Source of the DNA: Linanthus parryae
Taxonomy: Eukaryota; Streptophyta; Magnoliopsida; Ericales; Polemoniaceae
Assembly (NCBI GenBank): GCA_023055425.1
Contig: JALGPY010000001.1
Location: 142,191,368-142,255,367 of the forward strand
Direction of reading: 5' to 3'
DNA: 64,000 nt
Shown here piece after piece: positions 46,201 to 56,462 of this stretch. The first letter of the stretch is position 1. Each line of letters opens with the position of its first letter. Under the pieces are notes generated by a model. That model saw only the letters and a list, made by a program, of their open reading frames with translations, was not told where the DNA came from and ran no database searches. A program made the translations under genes and the position numbers.

Positions 46201-49200
46201 AGACTTCACTAAAAAAACAGACGGAACGTCTCAGAGAGAATTACAAGCGAAATCAGAACGCTCAACATAACATGCTACGAACCCAAAGAACTCTATAAAT
46301 AGACGACCTATCAAACCGGGCCGGATCCAAGCCCAAAGGGTCAAAATATGTTATTCGGGGGCGCTACCCCCGAACCCCCGGGTGACATGTTCGTGATCGC
46401 TACGGCTTGGGCCTACCTTCGCTCCACGAATCATGTCTCCCTTTCGGGTCGTAGCAAGACATGAACGGGGCGATTCATAAAACGGGTCGCCCATGAACCA
46501 GGGCTCCAACCCAACAATTCTTGACATGGTATGTGCTCTCTTCTGAATTCCGTGGGTGATACTGATGTCAGTGGGTAAAATATTTGCTCAGTTCGATTTT
46601 TCTCGTAGAGGAAAAGGGAGAAAGAAGAAATGGCGGTGTAGCCCACTTTTTATTTGTGGTTCGTGTGAAAGGAAAGGAATAGACGTATTTTCTCTGATGA
46701 GGCACATGTGTTACAGAGAATGAAAATACTTTCCTTTAACACCCTACAGTTTCGGAGTAGCGGTTACTATAGGAATTCAGTTTTTGCCCTCATAGATTTC
46801 CTTGAGGAGATCCACCCCGGAGTTGAAACTGGTCTTTGACCATGTTTTGTAAATACTACTTGCTTCAGTAACTGTAATATTTATTTATAAGAAAAAGTAT
46901 CAATATAACACGAGGCACTCTCTTATGTCTCAAGCCCATTTGGTGTTTCCTAGATTACTACATATTCCTTGTTTACTAGCACCCCTGTTTTGGATGAGGT
47001 AGGAAGATAGGGATACAAGCTGGGAGCTGTTTCTGATACTTGCTCGATCTTCTTTTGCAGATCGAATGGATGCGAGAGATGCTTTTGGCTGAGGTTACAG
47101 AAGGATACAACCACATCTGTGGACTGTTGTCTCAGGTGGTTAGTCTAGACTACATTTATGTTTTGCTTGTGATTGCTCTCTTTTCTCTATCTTGACATGC
47201 ATTTTCTCCTGCAGCGGCCAAATTTGATCAAATTGAGGGACCGCAAAAGATTTCTCGAGTTAGCCCTTAAATTTTTGACTTTAACCAGGGACAAGAGAAT
47301 CAAGTGGCCTGATAAAGAAAGCTTTGACATTGTGAGACGTATCAAGTCGTATATTCTGCTTTTTCGAAACATGAAACATGCAAAACAATTTGGTGAGAAA
47401 TCTGTTCCTAATGGTCCTTAAGCTGTGTCATTGTTATTTGCACTTCTGATTGTTTAAACTTCAACCATTATATACTGCCTTTGCTATGTGGATCAGTTTC
47501 TGATTGTTAACTGTCCTGCATTTTATTCTGTTTCCTTGCCTGTGATACAACACTCGGTCTACCAAATGTAATGTTGTGTTTCGAAAAAAAATAAAAAATT
47601 GCAGTTTCGAGTAAGCGCCTGAGCAAGCAGAAGCAACTGAGCTTGGCTAAAAGGCATAATCAGATATACGAAGAGGTATTTTTGTGTTTTATTTGTTTTT
47701 TTTATTCGTGTGCAGTTCATTATCATCTGTTGTTTTCTTTCTCCCTATTCTAGGCTAGTCGCAGATGTTGTCCGCCCTCTAGTATTTATTTACTGAAATT
47801 TTACCTGATGTATGTTTGTTCGTGCGATCATCTACTTCCACATTTTTCTGCTGAGATCAGATGCAGCCAGCTCCTGGGTGAAAATTACGTGATCTGGCAT
47901 GTTATGTGGGCAAGGATGTGGATTATATTTGAATACATAGTTTGCCACAATTCATGTTGCAGGTGTTAGGCTCATGGTGTTTGTACAGTGTTTAGCCTAC
48001 TAACAAAGAGAATTGGGAATGGGTATTCCTCTGTATGTCTTAGTACCTATTTGATCACTTTGTGTATGCGACTTTGCCTTTACATAATAGCCCTAATAGC
48101 TTTTAGAAAAGGAATTATTCTAGTTAAGGCAGTAAATAAAAAGATAATTACTCTAAAGGCAGAAAAATGAAAATAATTATTAAGAAATGATTTTTTAGAA
48201 AATTATTTACTAACAAGGCAATAATTTCAAATTTGATACATGGAATGACAATCACACCTTTCTTTAAATTTTTAATCTATTTCACTTCGATTGGCCTACG
48301 ATCTACTCACACACACCCTATCAAGTTATATTAGGAAAAAAAATTATACAGTATCATGCTTGACGTCCAAAGTCATGAACTGCATCCGTGCATACACGAA
48401 ATTCAGTGGTTTTGTTTTTATCAATGTCACGAGTTGTCCCAGATTTTAGTTGATCAATTCTTATAACTCCAAAGACAATCGTGCCAAAGGATGAAGCAAG
48501 TTGAAAGTTCAATTGGGTCGGGTTGACCGATTTTGTTGTGATATCAGTGAAGAACATTAAAGTCATATTTGCTTAGAATTCTCATTCACAGTATACATTA
48601 TTATGGGTGAGGACACGGGCCGTTTTCGATAGCTTAGCACCTATTGAAAAGAAAGACGAATGTTTCTCTCTCGATGTCCGATGTGGTTGCCACAAGGAGG
48701 GTTTTTGGAATCAGGCTTTCAATTGATGTTACTTTCTTCAAGAGAATGACCACAAGAGCAAATAGCATGTTGTAGTGGGCTTGAATTGGGTTTTAGTCTT
48801 GGAATTTAGGTTCACGTCAAATAACCCTGGGGGCTAAAGTCATCTCCATAAGCTTTATGAAACTGTAACCCTAATTTGATAGGGTTTGTGGGAGTAGATG
48901 GTAGATGAATGGAAGTGAATTAGATTAGAATTTAAAAGAAGGGTATAATTGTCAATCCATGTATCTAATTCAAAGTTATTTCCTTGTTAGTAAATAAATT
49001 TTTAAAAGTTCATTTCTTAGTAATTATTTTTTATTTTTTTGTCTTTAGAGTAATTAGTTTTTTATTTACTGCCTTAACTATAATAAACCCAAAAAAAATA
49101 CTACGCTGTCACAAGCATGTGTTGTTTATGACTTTGACATCTATGTATGTTGTAGCCTGTTTTCTTGGTGGATGTCACTTCCACTCCCTATTATACCTCT

Positions 49201-51649
49201 ATCGCAAAGATAAACATGCTACATATTCAGCTGGACAAGTCCAAGTTTCTGGTTTATATAGTGAAATGACAAATAAGCTCAAAATTATAATTGTGATAGT
49301 CATCTACAGAACATAATATTATTCCTAGTTTCCTGAATCCTCAATGGAAGTAAACATCTAAATACTGAGGAAGATATGTAAGGGGACATGACTTTTGTAT
49401 TAATTAAAAGTTTACCGCGCTAACTAAACCACGGAGTGTGGCAGGCAATACAAGCACGTGTTGAGTGAGGATACTTTGGACTTTGGAGTAAAATTGTCCA
49501 TGCAGATCTGCATGCAGAGGTTGAGAATTTCAGTTCGGACAGAGCTATGACGAAAAATGTTAAAGTTTTACTAAATGGTTGGAGAATAAAAATATCATTT
49601 ACTGTGGAGCCTACATTATGTTATAATATGCTTATTGACTGTGCACAGTGACTGTAAAGATTAGGTATAGGAAGTGTCTCACTAAATAGAAGTTTGTAAT
49701 AATATGCTTATTGATTGTGCCAACAGTTATGAAAAGACTAGGTATAGGAAGCCTCTCACTAAATAAAAGTTTAGCTTGCAGCTCTGTCCGATGCACCTAC
49801 ATATCAAAGATATGGGTTTCCTTTTCCTGATTATACCTCTATTTGTGGAATTCTCAGAAATTAATTTTTGTATGGTGTATGAATATTTATCATCCCATCT
49901 CAGGAAATACGCGGTTGCTCATTGTACAATTCTAGTAAGACAGTATGTGAATCAGGATGAACAGAAATCATAGAAGCACAATTAAAATTTGAGAGATTTG
50001 GTTAAAGACAGCTAAGACAACAGTCAATCAAAATTAACTTAAAGGAACAAATGACATTGACGAGTATGTTTCTTTATCAATGTACCGACCTTGGGTAAGC
50101 TTTAAAGGATGTTTCTAAATTTCAGTTGTATTGAGTGATAAACTCAGCATAATTAATGTATATTGTGAGATTGCTTGTATTTGTGATAGCATATCATAAA
50201 AACAATGGTAGAGGGCCGCTCAAAGCGTGGTGTTCATTCCGTGACTCAGGTGCTCCCTAGTCCCAAGTTAACCTGTCTTAAATTCCGGGAAAACTAATGT
50301 GCAATAGTGATTTCACAGACCTTCGTTTAAAACTTAAAACTTCTAACATAAATTTGAACTGTTTAGTTTGTCATCGAAATGCAACTTTAGAGCGTGGCAT
50401 GGGAATACCTAAATTAATTTCAATTTGGAGTTTTCGCCCTACTTGTTAGTTCTCATAGGTGGAGATAGGGCTGTCGTTAAGCCAAACGTCAATACTCAAT
50501 AGAAGTAGATGTAATTTATTCAAAAGAAAGTTACTTTCAGAAAGAAATAAATTATTTACATATCTAATTCAAACCAACACAGTGTTAACCTACCAGGAAA
50601 TTAGTAAAAGTACCAGTCTTGGAATTTATACAATGGTAAAATGACTGCTATGCCTATGCCCATAACAGTAAAAACTTATGATCAGCTGTGATTCACTTTA
50701 ATATGTAATACAATAGTACATACTATTATAGTTTAGGTACCTTTTCAATTTTGGATCTAACAGTCGATGTGTATCTCGATTAAGTAACCAAAATCTCAGC
50801 AAAAAATGAGCCGCTAGAGTAATCCTATATGATGCTGTTCTTGCTTTCTGTGTCTTCAATTTGCTGTGTATGGGGAAGAGTTGAAAATAGAACTTGAATA
50901 ATCTATTTATTGGTGCTCCATTGTCTTGGCAGTTCCAGTCGTTGAAGCAGGAGTTTTTACCTATTGCCACTCTAGCACACAGAATGTATAGCAAATTGGC
51001 TCTCAAGGTCTAAAATTTGTTTCCACTTGCCATTTCCTTAAAGAATTTGCTGTGTCTTTCTCTTTTCTGATATGGGATTTCTTCTTGAAGAACCGGAAAA
51101 GGTACCTCCCCCTGGAGTGGAATTTTGAGTTGTGTATGAAGTTCTTGAGAATTTCCAGATCAGATTTGTTACTTGTCACAAAAGATCAATTTGACTACTT
51201 TGCGCGGACGATCCGAACATTGGTCACCGGTACGATTCTGAACATAAGATATGAAGCTGGTTGTTGTCCTCAATGAAGGCTAGCCCTTCTTGGTTGGGCC
51301 CTAGCCGAGTTATGTGACTGTTTTTCATATTGTGCTCCGACTGGTTGCTCTAATAAGTTTTATTATCCTTTTCGCTCTAATATTTTTTTGACTCTATGTC
51401 TATGAAAGCTTCTACCTGAAACATGTCTACTTAACTGTTGATTATAATCCAGGAGTTGATCCAATGGAGAGCGTGCACATTAACAGCGGTAGTGCTGATG
51501 TATCAAGGACAAATTACGAATTATCTCCAGGTCCGAGCCTTTGTTTGAGATATTAATTTCATTTGTGTTAGTTTATTTTTTCCTGCATCTGTTGCAAATT
51601 TTCAGCAGTTGGTCTGAAGGAGTTCATGAATAATGGGTGCTTTCGGTAG
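37252..51649 (+). CDS. Modular host gene 1 (unrecognised family), nine exons, about 266 residues
   Basis: The exons are 37252-37294, 37403-37500, 47061-47135, 47215-47392, 47605-47675, 50933-51007, 51091-51229, 51453-51530 and 51606-51649. All joins are GT-AG and the phases agree; the sum is 801 nt, ending with TAG at 51647-51649. The protein has two copies of a module. Each is a 24-48 residue acidic linker ending Y-D/E-E, a 25-residue segment from a 75-nt exon, and a helix-rich segment. In module 1 the last segment has RKRFLELALKFLTL and RIKWPDKESFDIVRRIKSY. Module 2 is more diverged (NRKRYLPLEWNFELCMKFL). No signal peptide or known domain is seen. The ATG is the first in frame after TAA at 37159, but a CAG acceptor-like site just upstream (37240) leaves open an earlier exon. 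The 9.6-kb intron 2 holds a segmental duplication and intron 5 holds a MULE-like element. Confidence 0.65.
39775..40605. repeat. Internal direct repeat (two units of about 400 bp) in copy A
   Basis: Units at about 39775-40200 and 40205-40605 share AACAGTTTTCTTRTACA, CTGTTTCCCACTRGATA, TTATGTTATGGGTAGCC and an A-rich end after GAAATTCTTCTCTATTG. The A-rich ends suggest retroposed sequence duplicated in tandem. Confidence 0.7.
41480..41872 (-). repeat. Solo LTR in copy A (393 bp), copia-like
   Basis: The minus strand starts TGTTGGGTTGGAGCCC and ends TTTTTCACAACACT. The flanks ATTCT (41475-41479 and 41873-41877) form a 5-bp TSD. It has a TATA-like CTATTTATAGAG and an ACGTAAATCTGTGTG stretch frequent in plant copia LTRs. 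No internal region remains, so it is a product of LTR-LTR recombination. Confidence 0.8.
42715..42999 (+). pseudogene. Gypsy pol fragment inserted in copy B
   Basis: It is absent from copy A, where CCAGGTGGTGTCCTG joins CTGAGCCTAATGCCC directly. It reads as the end of a chromovirus-like RT and the start of RNase H (FLGHVV, SFLGLAGYYRKFIKNFSRLA, PLTKLTRKGEKFVW), with one stop. There is no LTR and no obvious TSD. It looks like filler DNA captured during repair. Confidence 0.8.
44375..45270. repeat. Internal direct repeat (two units of about 430 bp) in copy B
   Basis: Counterpart of 39775-40605, with unit boundaries near 44830. The smaller duplication therefore came before the larger one. Confidence 0.7.
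46108..46516 (-). repeat. Solo LTR in copy B (409 bp), duplicate of the one in copy A
   Basis: Same LTR with TSD ATTCT on the right and GTTCT on the left (one change). It was copied with the segmental duplication and so is not an independent insertion. Confidence 0.8.
46583..47060. other. End of intron 2 of gene 1
   Basis: Intronic. It ends with the strong acceptor TCTTCTTTTGCAG at 47060. No other feature is recognised. Confidence 0.6.
48114..49087. mobile_element. MULE-like element with long terminal inverted repeats, in intron 5 of gene 1
   Basis: The left (48114-48240) and right (48960-49087) ends are inverted copies of about 125 bp. Both read TAGTTAAGGCAGTAAATAAA and, further in, TTATTTACTAACAAGG. 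The core of about 720 bp has no transposase, so it is non-autonomous. Long TIRs suggest the Mutator superfamily. I could not define the expected 8-11 bp TSD. Confidence 0.7.
49618..49770. repeat. Direct repeat, two units of about 75-80 bp
   Basis: Both units carry ATAATATGCTTATTGA, CTAGGTATAGGAAG or TTAGGTATAGGAAG, and TCTCACTAAATA. They are intronic. Confidence 0.75.
49771..50932. other. Rest of intron 5 of gene 1
   Basis: No supported gene, only short random frames. It ends with acceptor TTGTCTTGGCAG at 50932. Confidence 0.5.
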
Positions 51650-51658
51650 GAGTGTAAT

Positions 51659-51917
51659 TGATACGCTTAGCGTATCGGGTTGTAGCGATTCGAGATGCAC
51701 GGTCTCCGAGAGAGAGAGATAAAAGAGAGATAGACGAGAGTTGAGAGAAATACTTGTTTATTGACTGAATAATGATGGGGGACTACAATTGCTTAAATAG
51801 ATAAACTGACCCTAACCTACCATAACCCTAGACAAAACGGGCCAAGCCCATATTATTAAATAACCTAAATATTGATAAATAAATAAACACCTAAATATTG
51901 ATACGAATACCGTATCA
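51659..51917 (-). repeat. Array LTR 1 (259 bp)
   Basis: On the plus strand it begins TGATACGCTTAGCGTATC and ends ATACCGTATCA. Its outer ends form the inverted pair TGATACG/CGTATCA. Confidence 0.95.
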
Positions 51918-53317
51918 ACTCCCCCACGCTTGAAAATCGCCTTGCCCTCAAGGCGGACGTTGAAAAAAATGCTTCTATTCTTGCCCGGATCGAATTGACG
52001 TCGAACGGTCTTCAAAACGCCACTTCGTAGTCTCAACTTTCCACTAATCTTGCCCGGATCAAATGGGCGGCAAACGAGCTTGAGGATCTCACTTTGTCGT
52101 CTCAAAATAACACTGAACCCAAATATTTTCTGCCCAAAGTGATTGGGAAACCTAGCAAACTTCGGCTGCGAGAACACAGGAGGCCTTCCCATCAATTTTT
52201 GCAGGTGGATGCTCTGATTCTCCGCTAGTGGTGGCGCCGGAGATGGCAGGCGGAACGACGGGTGAGGCGTTCGGATTCTGGTCGGGTTTGGAGGCGTTGG
52301 CGAATTCGGGTCGTCGAGTAGTGATGCGGGCGGTTTGGTCGGCGGTTGAATCAACGGCTGGAGGTGTTGGAGGCCGTCGTCGGTGGTTGATTGGAGGCTG
52401 GCTGTCACCGTGAGGGGGTCGTCGGAGGTTGCAGAGGACGTAATGGAGGTCGATTGGGGACTTGTGGTCGATTGGTGGGAGCTGAGGCTGTGGGTGGATT
52501 GACGGAGGTCGACGGAAGTTGGATTCGAATATGGAGGTTTCTTCGACGGCTTCGTGGGCGTTTTGGACGGTGGTGGATTCGAATCCGGTGGCTTTGGCGG
52601 AATTGGCGGCGGTAACGGAGGGAGGGCCTCTGGTCCGGTCGATTTGATGTCGCCGGAGGGCTGGGCTCGTTCGGTCGAGGCCGGGGACGACGGGAGGGTC
52701 TCCTGCGACGGTGACTGCGGCTTGGTCGCCGGATTGGCAGCGATGGCCGCCGGTTGCTGAGTTTGCGTCGGGAATTGAATCGACGTATGGATCTGGTCGA
52801 CCACTACCGTGGATTCACGCGGGGATTCGACAGAGCAGTTGGTTCTGGGCATTGGTGGCTTGTTCTCCGATGCCAACAGATTGTTGGACGGCGATGTCTC
52901 CGACTGCTCCTGGGTTTGCACAGCCAGCGGTGGTGGCGGCGGCTGTTCTTCCTCTGGCTGCAGTTCGTCGGCTCTGAGGATGTGCTGGAGACGACAGAAT
53001 TCATCCGTCGAAATCAATCGGAATTCTTTCCGACTTGCTTTGAGGCATTCCAGATCTGCTCGGGTGATGTACCCGCGGGCTTGAAATTTTTCCAAGTCTG
53101 CCAAGGTGAGACAATAAATCGCTTCACCTTGCTGGGAGAGCTTATCGATTTCATCGAAAAGCAAAAGTTGGACACCCTTGCGACTGAGGTCAACAATAGC
53201 AAACGGGAGACCCATGAGTCCGGGGGCGAGTGCCGCGAACAAAAGTCCGACCGACGCTCTCAATGAAAGCACCAATGATACGCTTAGCATATCGGGTTGT
53301 AGCGATTCGAGATGCAC
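51812..53317 (-). CDS. ORF of small LTR element, unit 1 (501 codons, unknown protein)
   Basis: The frame opens inside LTR 2, crosses the PBS and internal region, and ends about 105 bp inside LTR 1. A likely alternative start is the Met at 53215 (MGLPFAIVDLSRKG). The N-terminal 100 residues look folded and helical (VDLSRKGVQLLLFDEID, LADLEKFQARGYITRADLE). The rest is Pro/Ser/Thr-rich and low in complexity, then basic near the end. No gag, protease or RT motif is seen. The two units keep the frame open over 500 codons. Confidence 0.6.
   Translation of the reverse strand: MHLESLQPDMLSVSLVLSLRASVGLLFAALAPGLMGLPFAIVDLSRKGVQLLLFDEIDKLSQQGEAIYCLTLADLEKFQARGYITRADLECLKASRKEFRLISTDEFCRLQHILRADELQPEEEQPPPPPLAVQTQEQSETSPSNNLLASENKPPMPRTNCSVESPRESTVVVDQIHTSIQFPTQTQQPAAIAANPATKPQSPSQETLPSSPASTERAQPSGDIKSTGPEALPPLPPPIPPKPPDSNPPPSKTPTKPSKKPPYSNPTSVDLRQSTHSLSSHQSTTSPQSTSITSSATSDDPLTVTASLQSTTDDGLQHLQPLIQPPTKPPASLLDDPNSPTPPNPTRIRTPHPSFRLPSPAPPLAENQSIHLQKLMGRPPVFSQPKFARFPNHFGQKIFGFSVILRRQSEILKLVCRPFDPGKISGKLRLRSGVLKTVRRQFDPGKNRSIFFNVRLEGKAIFKRGGVDTVFVSIFRCLFIYQYLGYLIIWAWPVLSRVMVG
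53256..53275 (-). other. Presumed primer binding site, unit 1 of array
   Basis: TTGGTGCTTTCATTGAGAGC directly follows LTR 2 on the minus strand; the same 20 bases follow LTR 3 at 54877-54896. I cannot assign it to a particular tRNA. Confidence 0.55.
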
Positions 53318-53538
53318 GGCCTCCGAGAGAGAGAGATAGATAAAAGAGAGATAGACGAAAGTTGAGAGAAATACTTGTTTATTGACTGAATAATGATGGG
53401 GGACTACAATTGCTTAAATAGATAAACTGACCCTAACCTACCCTAACCCTAGACATAACGGGCCAAGCCCATATTATTAAATAACCTAAATATTGATAAA
53501 TAAATAAACACCTAAATATTGATACGAATACCGTATCA
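53276..53538 (-). repeat. Array LTR 2 (263 bp)
   Basis: Shared between the two units. It differs from LTR 1 and LTR 3 at a few sites and by an extra GATA in the GA-rich run. Confidence 0.95.
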
Positions 53539-54938
53539 ACTCCCCCACGCTTGAAAATCGCCTTGCCCTCAAGGCGGACGTTGAAAAAAATGCTTCTATT
53601 CTTGCCCGGATCGAATTGACGTCGAACGGTCTTCAAAACGCCACTTCGTAGTCTCAACTTACCACTAATCTTGCCCGGATCAAATGGGCGGCAAACGAGC
53701 TTGAGGATCTCACTTTGTCGTCTCAAAATAGCACTGAACCCAAATATTTTCTGCCCAAAGTGATTGGGAAACCTAGCAAACTTCGGCTGCGAGAACACAG
53801 GAGGCCTTCCCATCAATTTTTGCAGGTGGATGCTCTGATTCTCCGTCAGTGGTGGCGCCGGAGATGGCAGGCGGAACGACGGGTGAGGCGTTCGGATTCT
53901 GGTCGGGTTTGGAGGCGTTGGCGAATTCGGGTCGTCGAGTAGTGATGCGGGCGGTTTGGTCGGCGGTTGAATCAACGGCTGGAGGTGTTGGAGGCCGTCG
54001 TCGGTGGTTGATTGGAGGCTGGCTGTCACCGTGAGGGGGTCGTCGGAGGTTGCAGAGGATGTAATGGAGGTCGATTGGGGACTTGTGGTCGATTCGTGGG
54101 AGCTGAGGCGTTGGGTGGATTGACGGAGGTCGACGGAAGTTGGATTCGAATCTGGAGGTTTCTTCGACGGCTTCGTCGGCGTTTTGGACGGTGGTGGATT
54201 CGAATCCGGTGGCTTTGGCGGAATTGGCGGCGGTAACGGAGGGAGGGCCTCTGGTCCGATCGATTTGATGTCGCCGGAGGGCTGGGCTCGTTCGGTCGAG
54301 GCCGAGGACGACGGGAGGGTCTCCTGCGACGGTGACTGCGGCTTGGTCGCCGGATTGGCAGCGATGGCCGCCGGTTGCTGAGTTTGCGTCGGGAATTGAA
54401 TCGACGTATGGATCTGGTCGACCACTACCGTGGATTCACGCGGGGATTCGACAGAGCAGTTGGTTCTGGGCATTGGTGGCTTGTTCTCCGATGCCAACAG
54501 ATTGTTGGACGGCGATGTCTCCGGCTGCTGCTGGGTTTGCACAGCCAGCGGTGGTGGCGGCCGCTGTTCTTCCTCTGGCGGCAGTTCGTCGGCTCTGAGG
54601 ATGTGCTGGAGACGACAGAACTCATCCGTCGAAATCAATCGGAATTCTTTCCGACTTGCTTTGAGGTATTCCAGATCTGCTCGGGTGATGTACCCGCGGG
54701 TTTGAAATTTTTCCAAGTCTGCCATGGTGAGACAATAAATCGCTTCACCTTGCTGGGAGAGCTTATCGATTTCATCGAAAAGGAAAAGTTGGACACCCTT
54801 GCGACTGAGGTCAACAATAGCAAACGGGAGACCCATGAGTCCGGGGGCGAGTGCCGCGAACAAAAGTCCGACCGACGCTCTCAATGAAAGCACCAATGAT
54901 ACGCTTAGCGTATCGGGTTGTAGCGATTCGAGATGCAC
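53433..54938 (-). CDS. ORF of small LTR element, unit 2 (501 codons, unknown protein)
   Basis: A near-identical copy of the unit 1 ORF, with the same length and layout. The alternative start is the Met at 54836. Differences from unit 1 are scattered substitutions. Confidence 0.6.
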   Translation of the reverse strand: MHLESLQPDTLSVSLVLSLRASVGLLFAALAPGLMGLPFAIVDLSRKGVQLFLFDEIDKLSQQGEAIYCLTMADLEKFQTRGYITRADLEYLKASRKEFRLISTDEFCRLQHILRADELPPEEEQRPPPPLAVQTQQQPETSPSNNLLASENKPPMPRTNCSVESPRESTVVVDQIHTSIQFPTQTQQPAAIAANPATKPQSPSQETLPSSSASTERAQPSGDIKSIGPEALPPLPPPIPPKPPDSNPPPSKTPTKPSKKPPDSNPTSVDLRQSTQRLSSHESTTSPQSTSITSSATSDDPLTVTASLQSTTDDGLQHLQPLIQPPTKPPASLLDDPNSPTPPNPTRIRTPHPSFRLPSPAPPLTENQSIHLQKLMGRPPVFSQPKFARFPNHFGQKIFGFSAILRRQSEILKLVCRPFDPGKISGKLRLRSGVLKTVRRQFDPGKNRSIFFNVRLEGKAIFKRGGVDTVFVSIFRCLFIYQYLGYLIIWAWPVMSRVRVG

Positions 54939-55155
54939 GGTCTCCGAGAGAGAGAGATAAAAGAGAGATAGACGAGAGTCGAAAGGAATACTTGTTTATT
55001 GACTGAATAATGATGGGGAACTACAATTGCTTAAATAGATAAACTGACCCTAACCTACCCTAACCCTAGACATAACGGGCCAAGCCCATATTATTTAATA
55101 ACCTAAATATTGATAAATAAATAAACACATAAATATTGATACGAATACCGTATCA
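54897..55155 (-). repeat. Array LTR 3 (259 bp)
   Basis: The 5' LTR for the minus-strand transcript, followed on the right by the TSD GTAAT. Confidence 0.95.
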
Positions 55156-55160
55156 GTAAT

Positions 55161-56457
55161 CAGTGCGGTTTATGTTGAAACTATAAATCAACCCTGAATT
55201 TCGGTTTGGTTTGGTTCATTTCTATTTGGTCGGTTTGCCTAATTCATTTTCACTCGGTTATAATAATACTAATATGTCAGTCAAATTTAAATTTGAAGTA
55301 AAATGTATTAGGTATTGTTTCTTAAAAGAATTATATATATATATATAGCCTTTTCTTTCAAAATGGCTATTCCAGCCTCACTCCACTCCATTGTGACTCC
55401 GGTTGGCCACCGTACCACGGAGAGATCCCAATCCCTAACTCTCTACCTATAGTTGGAAGTCGGCGGAGTCTGATCGAGAGTCTGTATGGGAGATGTGAGA
55501 TATTGAGAGAGAACAAGAATTCTCACTATGTCGAATGAGTCCTCTCTCGCTACTACCATATTAGATTTGTTATCAACCTTGTTGTACAAGAATGGCTTGC
55601 CCAAGATTAGATCCCTTATCAACCTGGTTGAACGGGAATGGCTTGCCCCAGGTTGCGCTACTCAGATAGATGTGAAAAGACCCGATCACTTATCTACGAG
55701 CCTGTCTTCAATTGAAAGATCCTTCAAGAAGCCATTGCCTATATGTGTAGGTACACATGGATGGGGTGGGCGGTTTGACTAATTCATTTTCACACGAATA
55801 TAATAATACTAATATGTCAAAAAAAATTAAATTTGAAGTTAAAAATAAGCTAAATACACATAACGAACGTACACACACATCGTTTTAGAGAGAGATATTG
55901 CAGGACATGAGAGAAATGGAGAAGATTAAGATCAATGAGATCATTTTAGTTGACCGAACTATCGATTTGGGGAATTGTTTTTATAGATTATTACATACTT
56001 TGTACATAAATAAAAAAATAAGGTGTTTTTCTTAAAAGATATATATATATATATATATATATTTGTGTGTGTGTGTGTGGGGTACACATAGGTTCGGTTC
56101 GACATATTGCTGTGTGAATGGTTAACCGAACCAATTAGACTGCTTTGTGAAAAACTTGAACCGTTCATAAACCGAATGACCATACAAATTGCCCGAAACT
56201 ACGACATTCGGTTGGTTGGGCCTGTTCATTTTGTTTTCTTTTCACCCCCAGACTTCGGTGTTAAGTCTTCTGGTACATCGCATTCAAGTATTTATAGTTC
56301 TTTAAATTATACAATCACATTTGTTGTGCAATTGCGCTTTCCCTAATAATTGTGAGAACATTCACCTTCTATCATGTTTGATCCATACTGGTGCTTCGTT
56401 AAATCCTCTCCTCAAATAGACGGACGTGTCACCTGTAATGGCATCTTGAGATAAGTT
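55161..56457. other. Intergenic region with a flanking direct repeat and microsatellites
   Basis: Two similar stretches of about 80 bp (55215-55300 and 55765-55850) both carry GCCTAATTCATTTTCAC or GACTAATTCATTTTCAC and TAATAATACTAATATGTCA, and enclose about 460 bp. That pattern suggests a small inserted element or duplication. (TA)n lies at 55331-55350 and (TA)n(GT)n at about 56038-56080. No gene is supported. Confidence 0.45.
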
Positions 56458-56462
56458 GCCCT

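Larger units (their letters stand above)
41941..46582. repeat. Tandem segmental duplication, copy B
   Basis: Colinear with copy A with scattered substitutions and indels. The main difference is a 285-bp insert of gypsy pol sequence (42715-42999). Both copies carry the same solo LTR and the same internal duplicated block. Confidence 0.92.
51659..55155 (-). mobile_element. Tandem LTR-element array: LTR-internal-LTR-internal-LTR
   Basis: Three LTRs of 259-263 bp alternate with two internal regions of about 1.36 kb. The whole is flanked by TSD GTAAT (51654-51658 and 55156-55160), so one insertion later became a tandem dimer by recombination between LTRs. It reads on the minus strand: each LTR is followed by TTGGTGCTTTCATTGAGAGC (PBS position), and GCGTGGGGGAGT (polypurine tract) precedes the next LTR. 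There is no RT, protease or integrase, so it is non-autonomous. It lies 4 bp (plus TSD) after the stop of gene 1. Confidence 0.95.

Noticed and set aside
52228..53266. Several plus-strand frames rich in Gly, Arg and Trp in the array
   Set aside because: They are shadows of the Pro/Ser-rich minus-strand ORF and repeat identically in the second unit.
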